Assembly (NCBI GenBank): GCA_036785705.1
Contig: JAWUZG010000970.1
Coordinates: 966,001-1,030,000 of the forward strand
Length of the DNA stretch: 64,000 nucleotides
Source of the DNA: Acanthornis magna
Taxonomy: Eukaryota; Chordata; Aves; Passeriformes; Acanthizidae
Reading direction: 5' to 3'
The position numbers were made by a program, and so were the translations under genes. Below the pieces are notes generated by a model. The model was not told the origin of the DNA. It was given only the letters and a program-made list of their open reading frames with translations, and did not search any database. Each line of letters begins with the position of its first letter. Position 1 is the stretch's first letter. Positions 49,438 to 61,262 of this stretch are shown piece by piece.

Positions 49438-49490
49438 TTTAAATCCCCTTGGGGATTTAAATTTAAAATTTTTAATCCCCTTGGGTTTTA
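49438..49490. repeat. Perfect 11-bp hairpin with a nearby half copy
   Basis: TTTAAATCCCC and GGGGATTTAAA are perfect complements separated by TT (about 49438-49461). A direct partial copy, TTAATCCCCTTGGG, follows at about 49472-49485. The stem is too tight (2-base loop) for a typical RNA hairpin. As DNA it is a near-palindrome centred on CCCCTTGGGG. Confidence 0.85.
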
Positions 49491-49629
49491 TCTCTTCATC
49501 TTAGCATGTGGAAACACTTTTCCATAAAATGTACCTCAAAATGTATGCTTAATAAGGTCTATAAAAATGTTCCGTAGAAGTGAGCAGTGAAATGCACTGC
49601 AATACACACCATGTTTACTTTCTGATTCA

Positions 49630-49890
49630 CAAAGCCATCTCCTTCCCAGTCCTGCAGGAAGGCTGGAGCCTTCAGCTGCTGCTGCTCTGGTGACACGGAG
49701 GAGCCGCCACCGTGGCCCTGACAGCACTTGGCACCTCTACGTTCAGCCCTGTGCTTCCTGCCCAGCCTCCCTCCCCCTCTCCCCCACCACTGAAGCCCTT
49801 AATTTTGGGTGGCAGGAGGTTGCGTTTCACTGGGCACTCAGGCTACCTCGCCACTGCTGGGGAGAACAAACGGCATCCCAGCCTATAAAA
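49630..49890. other. GC-rich patch, no gene recognised
   Basis: Clearly richer in GC than the surroundings, with a few CpG. Overlapping open frames on both strands (49536-49727 minus, 49690-49968 plus) have no domain. Confidence 0.5.
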
Positions 49891-49899
49891 CTGTACTTC

Positions 49900-50340
49900 C
49901 TAGCAACATGTTTGAAACTACAGCTGCCTGATATGGCTAATGAATTTTACAATCAAAAGCTAAAGTGAATTAGCTGTAGCAGATGTTTTTACTCTGGGAA
50001 CTACCAGACCTTTCTGGCCGCTCATTTATCCTTCAAGAGGATAAAACTCTGCACTTCTATTATGTGTTGTCATTGGAGCATTGCACAACTTTATCAAACT
50101 TTTTATTCTGGAAACTGAATTAATTTTCTGCAAGGGGTTTTTTGTGTGGCTCTTTAATCACATTTACTGGGGAACATGTGTACTGTAAAGTTGGAGAGCC
50201 GATTATGGCTTCCAGAAAGGCCACTTTCAAAGGGAAGCTGCCCTCGCTCCTGAGGCCTCCATTTGAAGGTCCTTGGGTTTTGTGAAGAGGAAAAAATTAA
50301 TTACTATTTTAATAACGAAGCCAAGCCTGCTGAAAATCCT
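49900..50340. promoter_or_regulatory. Candidate conserved non-coding element
   Basis: Repeat-free complex sequence between two GC-rich patches. It contains TTTATCA, GATAA and ATTAAT-type words that suit CDX/GATA/homeodomain factors, and no open frame. The abrupt change in composition at both ends and the texture suggest a constrained element. This is an inference only. Confidence 0.22.
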
Positions 50341-50477
50341 CTTAGAGAGTAGCTGGATGATGTAATGGCTAGCGGGAGGGATATTGAAAACAGTGACCAC
50401 ACAGCCTGCCCTTCAGTCTGCCATTCACTGGCTGTAAGATGATACAGGCTGCTGGGTCACACATGAGGGAGCTGAGA

Positions 50478-50592
50478 GCGAGCGCTGCTGCCTTGGGGAG
50501 CGCGGCCTCGGAGGCGGCACAGCCATGGCAGGGCATCTGAAAATTGACATCTGCCAGCACCTGCCCTGCCAGATAACCCGGGAGCAGCGGCT
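50478..50592. promoter_or_regulatory. Small CpG-rich cluster
   Basis: About nine CpG fall within roughly 115 bases (GCGAGCGCT, GAGCGCGGCC, CTCGGAGGCG, CCCGGGAGCAGCGG), in a window otherwise poor in CpG. It is too short for a classical CpG island. It could mark a minor promoter, enhancer or unmethylated element. Confidence 0.4.
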
Positions 50593-50677
50593 GGGAGCAC
50601 ACTGGTGTCCCCAGCCCTGCCCTGCTGCACAGACCCCAATGGGGTGGGGACCATGGGGTCAGCCAAAGGGTGGGTGA
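50525..50677 (+). CDS. Possible 50-codon small ORF inside the CpG-rich patch
   Basis: The first ATG after the CpG cluster has a good Kozak context (GCCATGG). It opens a 50-codon frame beginning MAGHLKIDICQHLPCQIT and ending at TGA (50675-50677). The second half is rich in P, G, W and Q, as expected for translation of GC-rich non-coding DNA. No family is recognised. It would matter only if the CpG cluster proves to be a promoter. Chance is the default explanation. Confidence 0.1.
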   Translation: MAGHLKIDICQHLPCQITREQRLGAHWCPQPCPAAQTPMGWGPWGQPKGG

Positions 50678-50839
50678 AACCAGAGCTCGGGCACTGTGCA
50701 AACCCTCTGTGTAAACAGGCAACAAGCTCTGCTGCCTTACGGAAATTAAGCAATCCAGAGGCTCCCCCACTGCGCCTGGGACTTTTAGATGATTGACTCT
50801 TGATTCCCATCTCCCCCCATCCCCCCAGCACACATCACT

Positions 50840-53800
50840 GTCTTCAGGGTTGTGAGGAGAGCTGCAAAGGGATCTAGCTTCCCCAAAACGGGACCTCCAA
50901 GTTGCATGTGGGATTACACCACAGAAAAATCAAACATGCCCGGAGGGAAAGTGACCACAGCAAGAACCAGCCTCCAGAGGGAACGCTGGGGGAAACAGTG
51001 ATTGAGATCACCTGATTGAGAGTCCATTATGGACTTTTCAAACCTCAGACAACACACGCAAAGAACCAAAGCAAGGAAAACCCCAAGCACTGTCATCTCT
51101 TGGCTGTTATTCAGCTGTTATTCAACTCTTATTCAGATTTGCCAGCCTGCTGCTGTCCCATCATAAAACTTCAATTTTTATATTTCCCTCCCCCTTGAAA
51201 TTACCTTTAACATCACAGAAGGTTAAAAGATTAGAAGGCAATGATGTAAACCTCTCTGTTAGGATTATAAATTCTGTGACAGAGTAATTCCTTTGATATC
51301 AATATGGTTTCTTTATGAATTGCAAAGAAAAGCAGGTGTATAAAAATAAAACACGCATAAAATATAAATTATCATTGTGCAAGTTAATGCCAGCCGTAGG
51401 CTACCATAACTTGCATATTTTCTGTTTCTAAAAATCTTTCCAGGCGTTTTTAAAAGCAGCATAATTGCTTGCTAATATATAAACACTATGCTTTTGTAGG
51501 AAGTATAATAGGTTTTGGTCACAGAAGAAACTTAGGAACTTCTGTAATAGATTTTAGTTCTGATTCTCTTCAACTTTTCAAGCCTCTTTCAGATGGGGAG
51601 AAATGCAGCAATATATGGATGGTACACTTACAACTTCAAAAGGGTAGAAACTTGTGTTCTACCCCATCTTTTGCACAGGTCTGCATTTAATGCTGAATAA
51701 TTCCACTGTTTACAGTGAAAGAAAAGAGGCCTAAGGGTGAGTTACTCACAGACACCACAAACTGAACTGCAAAATTGCCAGCTGTCACAACCTTTCTTTC
51801 CTTTATCCTGAAAACCATTGTCAACCCACTCTAGCCAGATTGTAGCCAGAAAAGAGTATTAGGGAGGGGCTGCCCATAAAACTCCAGGAGGAAATCCCAA
51901 AGAAGAATGTGTCAACTGCTGTTCTGTCATACTCTCATCCAACAGGTCCTCTTGTTCATCCAAGTGGCAGCACCTCTTGGGTTGTGGGGGTCAGCGCCTA
52001 GCAATCCTGGGGTCACTGTCCTGCCTGGATTACTATCCTGTTTTCTCCCAAGCTCAGACGACCTCATTGTCCATGAAATGTCCAGCTGGGTCTCCACTTT
52101 TCTCCTTGGGATTCTCAGAGATGCTAGTGCCTTCATCCCAGCTCTCATGAGAGATTTCCTCTCCTCCTTCCACATGCAGAAGACACCACATATTTTGTTG
52201 GCATCCATTAATTGCTTTTCTTTCCTCTGATTTGCCAGTGCCAATTCCTTGTCCAGCTGAAATTTTGCTCATCCCTGAAGGCAGATGCCTCTCTTTTCCA
52301 TCTGCTGGTTCCAGACACTCCTAGTAAGTGTAGGGTGCTTCACGCATGATCCTCTCTGCAGACATGGTCCACTGACTGGGCAAGGCTCCAGGCCAAGGAG
52401 AAGTGGAAAAAACATAATTGAAATTGTCTATTTTTAATTTGAGGCAATATTTCTCAGCTGTTCCTGAAGCTGAAGGTGTCATTCAGATGTTTCAAAGAAA
52501 AGTTTGAAATGGAAAAATACCAAAGTACTTGTCTGCAAATACTTTGGCTGGTTGTTATTGAAAAATGAAAATTAAAATGGAAAACAAAGTAAAATTTCCT
52601 GGTTTGTGTGAAACACCAGATTTTCCATAACATAGTGTTTTCTTAGGAGAACAAAAAGTAATGTGTCAGAACTCATCCATTTACTTCTGCTTTAGAGGAA
52701 AAAATGTATGAAGGACATATAAGAGTGACATTTCATGAATTTTGTACTTGTAATCGAGGAAAAACCAGCAAATGCCTGTGGTTAAAAGAAACAGAAAGAA
52801 GAATCATTTTAACAGCCACAGCACAGAAACGCAACTTCTTTCTTCCTCTCACAATAATAGAACAATAATGGAATAATAGAGCAAATACTAAGCAATAAAA
52901 TCATTAAACATGTAAAGGAAGATGAACCACGCATTGTAAACAGCTTAATTTTATAAAGAGCAACATTCATCAAACAAACTTAATTCACCATTTGCTTGAT
53001 TTACTACTTGTGGGTGAGTAGTGATTTTATTCTAGTTTTATTATGTGGAGAATATATGCACATAATTATGAAGTCAGAAGATGTGCCTGGGTGTTTACTT
53101 TATGAAACACAGCATCTGGCACAAAACTCATCAGGATGAGAGGAAAATAAGGCCACTGCACCTCTTTTTTCCCCCTTGTATTAAAAGAAGTGTTCAGTGT
53201 GTTTCACAGTTTATGCTGAAAAGACAGGAATTGCCCTAATGAGGACTGGTAGATTATATAGAGAAAGGGCAAGCAGTTAACATTTAAGGAAAAGAGGCAT
53301 GGGAAGAAAAAGGGCTAACCTGCACTTATCTGCCAGTGTAAGGGCTAAATTCAAAATTATGAAAATTGTTGCAATAATAGAGCTGACCAGAGAATTCAGA
53401 TGAATATTATCCCTTTCAGCACTCACAAAAAGAAACACAAACTTTAAGTTGAAACAACTTAAATAATCCCAGAAGTAGTGGCAATAAGCACATTGTTAAT
53501 GAAAGCTGAAGGGATTGATTTAGTGGTAAATTAAACCTTTTCTCTCACAAACAGGTCATGCAAGTACAGTGCCACTTTAATTCTGCCTAGATGGTCAACA
53601 CATTTCGGTGCTATCCTAAAGCTTCACTAAAAGCCAGTGTTCATTCCTCCGAAGTCTCCTCAGCTTCTCTGGGGGGGAAGACACGAATAATTTAACATCA
53701 CCTCATACTGGAGGCAAGCTGGACACAGGACTCAATGAGAAAAGCTAAAGCAGTTTATTCTCATTCTCCTCAAAGAAGAGTCCCAACAGGGAATGAGGAG

Positions 53801-56800
53801 TGCTGGTAATGGTGATGACATCCTTACTGCACTGTGTGCATTCAGGATGACAAGGAGAGGATCAGAAGAGACCATCCCTCAATCCTTACCAAAACATCCA
53901 CCCCAGCACCTGCGGCAAAGCTGGAGGTTCAAAACACCTTGATTTTGCACCCCAAACCCCTTGCTGCAGTTTTGGGACAATGCAGTGTGAGAAACTCTCT
54001 GAAGGGGATGAGCCTCAGCTCTTGAGCTCTTGCCAGTGCCCAGTCAGGCACTGCTTCTCTTCCCAGCCAGAGAAACATGTGCTGCGACAAGAATGAGAAT
54101 GAGAGAGGAAAGCAGTTCAGGAATGAAGCTGGCCATCTAAAAGAGATGGGATTATTTATCTGGCAAAGGCATAGAGGCAATCACTTTCCTGAAGTTAAAG
54201 TAATTCAGTATTTGCAGCTGCGATCAGAGTATCTCACTGCATCCACAATAAAAGCAAAAAGGGGAGACACTGATTTAGCTTTTCATATGGAGCTTTCTCT
54301 TTTGTAAAATAACTTTGGGAGTAAGCTTTGGGGGTTTATTTTTAGTAATAGGCATGTTGCTTTTAGAAAATGTAAATGGGAAATCTGTGTGACCCTTTTC
54401 TTGTGATAAGCTAGAGTATCATATAATGCCATGTACTTTACCAATTGACTTATAAGGTTATATATAACTTATAAGGTGACTTATTTGGTTGTGAGAAGGC
54501 CTCAAATAATAACTTCCCTTCTTTTGTGGCAGAGCAGCCATGCAATAGTAATTTAATTTGCTCTTGAGAAAGATCATATGAACATCTATTCTGGCTTCAT
54601 AGTTCATTTTACAAAGCAAAACACAGATAAAAGAGTGCAGTCCTGATAGACTGAATCTTCTCTAAAAAGGAGAGAAAGGTTGGGTTTTTTTTAATCAGTG
54701 GTCTCAAGCACTGTCACAGTTATCAAAGGAGTTATGAAGTGAACTACATTATAGATACATAAAACAAATAGGTGTCTATCAGTAATCACAAACATGCTCA
54801 TAACTGAAATCTAAGCCATTCTTTTGCATTGACTCTCTCCAGTTAACATAGAGGAGGGAAAGCTTCTAAAAAGCAAGAAATTAAACCATGTTAGTATCCT
54901 TACCAAACCTTTATATTACAAATGGCTAATATTTTGGAAAGCAGAGTACAATATAAGATACCAGAAAAAATTCTGAAATCAGCAAGATTCATCAGTGCTA
55001 CAAGATGTGTTTTACAAACTTCCAGTCTTCCAGAGTAGTCAATGTGTGGATGTTTTTCAGAATGAACTATATATACTATTTTGGCAGTAGAATTAGTTTC
55101 TTTACATCTTGAAAATCTTCAAAAATTTATGTATTGCTTCATACACTGATTTAATTATTAAAAAAAAATTAAAAATTAATTGCTATGATGTAAGCATGTT
55201 TTATGTTTAGCTCCTCAGAGTATAGCAGAGGTTTGATGCTTTGATCGTCATGGATGGTCTTTGAATACCAACAAATATTAACACATCTGGATCTTGGTGA
55301 TCCCAAAAAAATGTTTGATTTTAAGAAATGCACATTGTGAAGGTAAACCTTCTGTCAATGCTAACAGGTACACTTGAGGGTTGATTTTGTGCTCTACTTA
55401 AATTTTTTACTCAAGAAAAAAAAAAAAATTGAGCTTAGACCAGTACAGGATGCAGATATTGGATGCAGCCTCTGACTCTTGCCTGGCTGCCCCATGACAC
55501 TCCAGAGGTATGCTTCTTGACTACATCACTTCACTGTCACAGAGTCCTGGTGAATCCCAGAAGATCCTGGGCTGGCACGGGGCAAGCCTCAGGGGCATGA
55601 AACAGGAACAAATGCTCTGCACTTCAGTGCATAATAAATACGTCCTTACTGAACAAACCTGAAGAGAAAGGCTGAGGTACATGGTGTCCTCTGTGTGGTA
55701 GACAATTGCTTCCATCTGTGTTACTGAAGTGAACAAAAACTTTCCTGTAAAACATTGTAGATAATGCTATCTGTCTTTTTAAAACCTGTATGAAGGTAAA
55801 GGATATAACAAACATAACTGAGACCGAAATGAAGGACAGGCTAAAAATCTTGCAAATACAGAATTTGCACTACTATTTGGATGGTAAGAAGACACCAAAA
55901 GAATAGAGTCTTTAAAGTCTAAGTAACCAGCTCAAATTCATCAAAGGTCAGTAGTGACTAAATAAATTTATCTTCATGAAGTCACTTGATGGCATCAGTG
56001 CATTTCCCAGTGGACATGTGCCAGGTTACAGAAACTGCCATCACAAACAGCATCCTTAATGAGTCTCAACAGAGAGAGCAAACGACTGAATAGAGCCTAA
56101 TATTTTTATGTGCAGTCCATCTTTTAGGTCACGGCTGGGATGCAGTGGGGACACTTGTGCCTCTGTGAGAAGAACTCCCTCAAACCATATTCTCAGCTAT
56201 TTTCACTTGTAAGATTGTGCAACTTCTTAAAAAGGGCCTTCTTCCATGAAGCGCAAGATAAAAATGCATCTGCAAAGAATGCTCTGAGGGTGCAGAGGCG
56301 ATAATACATATGTGTTAAATATTGCTATGTTTAATGATATGCCGTATGGTATAGTTAGACTCACAGCGGTTCACTGGAATATATACTACATCATAACACT
56401 CTGTGTGCTTTTTTGCTTTAGTAACAAAAAAAAAAAAAAATAGAATAAAGTATAATGAAGCCACAGTCACCAAGATGCCTGTTGAAGGAGCAATTGCAGT
56501 TGGAAATATAACAAATGCCAAATAACGTGCGGTTTTGGAGGAGGGGAAGGAGGCAAAAGAAAGCAAGGAGAGCTCCAGTGAAAAGGGGAGGGTGAAAGCA
56601 GAACAGTATGGGCTTTTAATACTCTGGACTCCATGCAATGTTTGTAACAAACCTTGCCAAAAAAACTAGGCAAGATTTTATACATGTTTCTGATTGTTAA
56701 GGTTATAAGTATGTGCTAGGCTTATAAAGTAGAGTGTGTGCCCATGTGATAAGTTTCTCAAATGAATATGTGCTGCAAAAATCACAGAGAGGAAACAATA

Positions 56801-57379
56801 AGTAAACATGCAAATTTCTGACCATAAAGACTAATATTTTGTCCAAAGATACTTTAGATAACCTTTTTTAAAGCTTTCATGATGCTCATGCTGATGGCGA
56901 ACTGAAGATGGTGAACTGAAGAAGGATGAGAAGCTGCCTCAAGCAGGGGAAAAAGTGATTGCCTTATTACCATGGGCTTTTTTTAAAGCCAAGGGCTAGA
57001 TTCTTCATCTGCCCTAGACGTTGTCACTGTGAAAAAATCAGATCTCAGACACTAAATCAGGACCAGAAACACCATGAAGGTTTGCATGTGCTGGTGAGGA
57101 AGAATATTTCTTATTTGTCACTTCCTTTTGGTCATGAGTTGGATTTGGAAATGTGAACAAATACTGCCTATGTCTGGACTAAAGCACTGGACTTTATATT
57201 CTCCAGATATGCCTGCCAATATAAAATCCAGCATTTTGAAAATAGTATTAAGGAGGCATTTCCAGCTATGAGTCCTTACTCTACCACACAGCATGGCTCA
57301 GACTTGCACTGCAGCCGAAACATTAATGCAGCCTGAGCAACTTTAAAAACCATCAAAGCGAGTTCTGTCTCTCACAAAA
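50840..57379. other. Unique AT-rich sequence, no gene recognised
   Basis: A direct repeat of ACTTATAAGGT lies at about 54448-54478, AATAATGG/AATAATAG repeats near 52850-52890, and A-runs near 55418-55431 and 56428-56441. Stretches at 51200-51460 and 53130-53660 are complex and repeat-free and may be conserved non-coding DNA. No exon is supported: the 105- and 107-codon frames at 51907-52244 overlap on opposite strands. Confidence 0.45.
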
Positions 57380-60220
57380 GTTTTACTCTGAGGGCTGTGT
57401 AAACAGAGCACTGTCTCTTTAACTGATTTTATTTTCCTCTTTCTTTTTTTTTTAGTTTAAAGATTACATTTAATATCTATTTCCCAGCAGTGTACAAACT
57501 GACATCATCTACTCATAAAAGCGGAATGCTTTGCTTTTTTAAGCTTCAAGCTGAATAACAAATTGCCACAGATGACAGCATAAAAGAATAACAGAATGGA
57601 ATCAAAAGAAAATTCATTGTCAACAGAAACCCCCTGCTGAGGAATTTCAATTTCATATATCTAATTATCCCTGTCAGTTGGAAGAACTGACAAAAAGCAT
57701 TCTTTGTTCTCTCTTTCTGCCTCCCGCATCTCACTCTCAATTAATTCCGGCATACAAATATGACTAATTGTCTTTGCAGTGCTCAAGAGCTCTGTATATA
57801 AATGTTCATGAACTGAAAATGATTTGGAGGGTATTCATGCATCGATTTATGATATTTGAACACAATAGACATGCATAATTCAGGTGACCATGTTAGCACC
57901 CTCACAAGCCCTTATTACAGAGATTAGGCAGGATTCTCTTTTCACATCCTTTTTTCATATATATGCTTTGTGACAATAACTCACTTTGCACCTATTAAAA
58001 GAGGAAGCATTATATGTCTGCTGTGGCTTATTGAAATTGCCATGAACAAGATTACCAGCATTTAAATAACATAGGGGGTATGGCCAGAAAATATTAGGTA
58101 CTTTCAAAAGCAAGACCAAAGCATGATGAAGGTTAAAGTTGATATTGGTTTTTTTTAATCTTGACTTGATCATTTCAAGAAACCTTTGAAGTGACAGAAT
58201 TATCTTTACTCACATCCTGTATTGTTGAATACTCTGAGGCTAACTTTTATATGATACGTTCTATGTAAATATATACACAGACACATGAATGCATGCATAG
58301 AGAGAGGGAGAAAAAATGAATAACTTGTAATTTATTACCCTTTCTAATTAAATGCTAAGGTTACCTCAAGGGAAAGGTTCTTGTATGATGACAGAATTAA
58401 GGTTGAATTAAGGTTTATAATCCACACTTGGAGAATGTTACATATAACTTGGGTATCCTGGCTCATAATAAAAACCTCCTCCATTCCATTACTGTACTTG
58501 CTCAAATCATATGACCTTTTTTTGAAAAAACTTTGATACAGCTGTATTACTTACTTGGTCAGAGATCTTGCCTGCAATATGAACTCTTCACCTACCCGAA
58601 GGGCACAGCCTCACATCCTTTTGAGACAGACAGACTGGCTAAATCAGTAAAGAAGCTGCAACAGTCACTGTGGCTGATGGTTGTAACCTGTTGGTTACAC
58701 AGGTTTCACTGGCAATCATGTTGGATGTTGGGATCCATACAGCAAAACACCACTACCTAATAACCCAACATAAATAAGACATCGGATTTATGCATGTTTC
58801 ATCAAAAAAACATTTTATTCCTGGCCGATTCTGAACTCTGGCGTTTTCCGTGAAGAAAAAGGAGTTAAGTGAGAAGTTACAAGAAGGAGCAGAGCCTAAA
58901 GAAAATAAGATCATTTATTACATTGAGTAGCAAATGTACAAAAATAAAGGTTGCACAAATGGCAAGTTTGCAATGGAAAAAGAAAGTGAAGTCTGGTCAT
59001 GTAAGGAAAATCTGCAGAAGAAGTTCTCAGAGGAGACAGAGTTTCTGGGGTTTGCAGGACTTCAATTGTATTTTGTACCCTGACCTCGTTTGCACGATGT
59101 CATGGTGGAATTTTCTTGTTCTCCATGTTGTTAGACTGTTGGAAGTTTTGTTTGATTTTTTTAAGGGTAATTTTCTTTTTAGATTATATGAATTTTCAGA
59201 GAATACAATTTTAAATGACCTTGAAAACATAAAACTCAAGAAACAGAAAGATATACTCTTTTCCCAAACATGTTATAAACCCATCCTGTACAACTAGGCA
59301 GTGGTTCAAAGCCCAGGTCTTCATCCCTGTTGCTACTTCAAGATGAGCAATGACTGAGGTGGAGACTTGTACAGACTCTTGTTTGTTTCCTGCATCCATC
59401 AAAACACTTAGAAACTTGCATGGAAAAACATGTAGCCTGTGCATAAATTTTTCCATGACACCCAGCAATTTATGTGCCCTTTGTATACAGTTCTCAACGG
59501 CAGCTGGCTCCCACTGCTACACACAGAAAATGTCATGAGCTCAGCAAATAAGAGTTTCCCATGTGAAGCAGCACAATGATTTATACACGAAGTCATCATT
59601 CACTGAACACCTACAAGAAGCATATGGATGGAGGAAAGGGCTCTCAGAAAAAGTGGGGGGCTTGCATATGAACAAATATTAAGCCTTGACTAGAGGATGA
59701 GGTGAAGAACTCTGGGATACTGTCTCAAGAAATAAGTAACCACTATTTGTGAAATATTTACTGGTGGCAAAAATAATAGTGCCAAATGACCTGTTCTCCA
59801 GAGGCTAGAAAACAGGTGTGAGTATTAACATGTAAACAAAGACCTTTGGATACTGTGACAATACCAAATTTGGCAATTCCTGTTGCAATTGGTGTTCAGT
59901 TAGCCAGCAATCAATAAATAAAGCAAGCTTGTTTGTGTTTGTGTTTTTTCCTCTGCTGATACCCTCTGAAATTGCCATATCTTTTCCTTTACAGCTGCAG
60001 GTCAGTTTTTCATGCACATGCTGGAAACCACTTGTGCATGCTCATTGCATGTCACTTGGGTGGAAGTTAATGCATTTCGAGGCTTGTGCTTGGCTCCTCC
60101 AGCTCACTTGCACTCATCGCTTATGTCACTGATGAACTGAGCCCTGTTATTTAAAGCATTGGTTTTATTGAGGATACTTTCAGGACTTTGTGGAATCAAC
60201 TCCCTTTACAAACGTCCCTG
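57380..60220. other. AT-rich unique sequence, no gene recognised
   Basis: Includes the longest non-transposon open frame of the window (58869-59297, 142 codons, plus). It is basic at its start, then T-rich and hydrophobic, with no domain. A CR1-like or viral origin is not suggested. It is treated as chance. Confidence 0.45.
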
Positions 60221-60236
60221 TTTTCAGGTAAGTAGA
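60211..60236 (+). other. Weaker candidate recursive splice site, plus strand
   Basis: CCCTGTTTTCAG|GTAAGT joins an acceptor directly to a perfect donor at 60227/60228. The pyrimidine tract is short and broken by AAACG upstream, so it is less convincing than the minus-strand site at 46696/46695. There is no well-supported plus-strand gene to go with it, apart from a weak frame at the right edge. Confidence 0.2.
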
Positions 60237-60239
60237 GAA

Positions 60240-61160
60240 AGCTTGTTTCATTTTAGCAGAAAAATTTCTCTTAGGTTTTTAAGACAGCAACTGCAACCAT
60301 AATACTTTTTTGGCTCTCTTGCAGGTTCTTGTTGGTTTGGTCTACTCAAGAGGTAATAGTTTGGTTTTTTTTTAATCTTTCAATTTTGCCTGTTCCCTAA
60401 AAGGCTTTCCATCTAACCACAAAAGGAACAGGCACATCATCCCCAGTCCCACCAAGAGAGCAGCACCCACAGACTTCTGTGGGAGTATAGACCCTCCGTG
60501 AGGTCAATGCATTCTGTCTTCCTCATAAAATCTTTCTCCTGCAGATATTAAGCATAAAAAAATCAGAACTGTTGGGCAAGCAAGGCTCTGATTAATTCAG
60601 AACTGAATAGGCAACTTCTGTACCCGCCAGGGCTCCCCCAGAGGATTAGAGCCCTGGTTACCAGACAGACAACATCATTTTCTTGCCAGGTTCCACAAAA
60701 GATACTTTGGGTCAAATTTTGCTCTCTAATGTACACTTTTTGTGAAGCTGCACCATATTTACAGCATAAAGTACTCAGTACTTGGCTCCATTATTTTACT
60801 TTTCCTCCTTTTTTTTTTCCATTTAAAGAAGCCAACCAACTACAAATATTATAGAGCTGAATGAATGGCATAAAGCCAAAAGTGTGAAGATTGAAAGGCT
60901 GCCTTAATTTTTAAACCATTTCGTTGGCTTTTGATTTTGGCTTAATTTAATTTTGAACCTGCAGGACTTAATGAAGCCATACCTTTGAATTTCCTGGCAT
61001 TTACCACTTTCGTTCTGATTTGTATCTCTATAGACATTGCTAAACTCTGTTTAGAAAAATGCTAAAACTAAAACACTCCGGTGTTCCTATAAAGCTCTCA
61101 TTCCAAATCTCAGTTGAAAATATATCTTTTCTGACTTGCACATATCTGTTAATTTTGATC
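60240..61160. other. Unique sequence, no gene recognised
   Basis: Ordinary AT-rich sequence with a short T run near 60808-60819. No supported feature. Confidence 0.5.
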
Positions 61161-61164
61161 TCCC

Positions 61165-61262
61165 TCTGCTATTATTTATCTCTGTAACTGTATTGTTTAA
61201 CTCCTGTAAAGTGGTTTTGGGATACACTTTGGATGAAAGACACTATACAAAATAAAGTTGTA
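61165..61262 (+). mobile_element. Probable ancient LINE/SINE 3' tail (L2/MIR-like)
   Basis: The order CTCTGTAACTGT, GTAAAGTGGTTTTGGGATAC, TTGGATGAAAGACACTATAC and AAAATAAAGTTGTATTG follows a motif series I remember from the 3' tails of very old amniote repeats. In those families the words are GTAAAGCGCTTTGAGATC, then GGATGAAAGGCGCTATA and a short A/T-rich end. The resemblance is direct in the sequence. The family name is from memory and not certain. Good preservation of such an old tail could mean exaptation. Confidence 0.55.

Noticed and set aside
50369..50833. 154-codon minus-strand frame
   Set aside because: Lies in GC-rich sequence where a second minus frame and a plus frame are also open. 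The translation has no domain.
58869..59297. Longest non-transposon open frame, 142 codons, plus strand
   Set aside because: No domain, composition drifts from lysine-rich to T-rich hydrophobic, no splice or promoter context. This length is plausible by chance in 64 kb over six frames.
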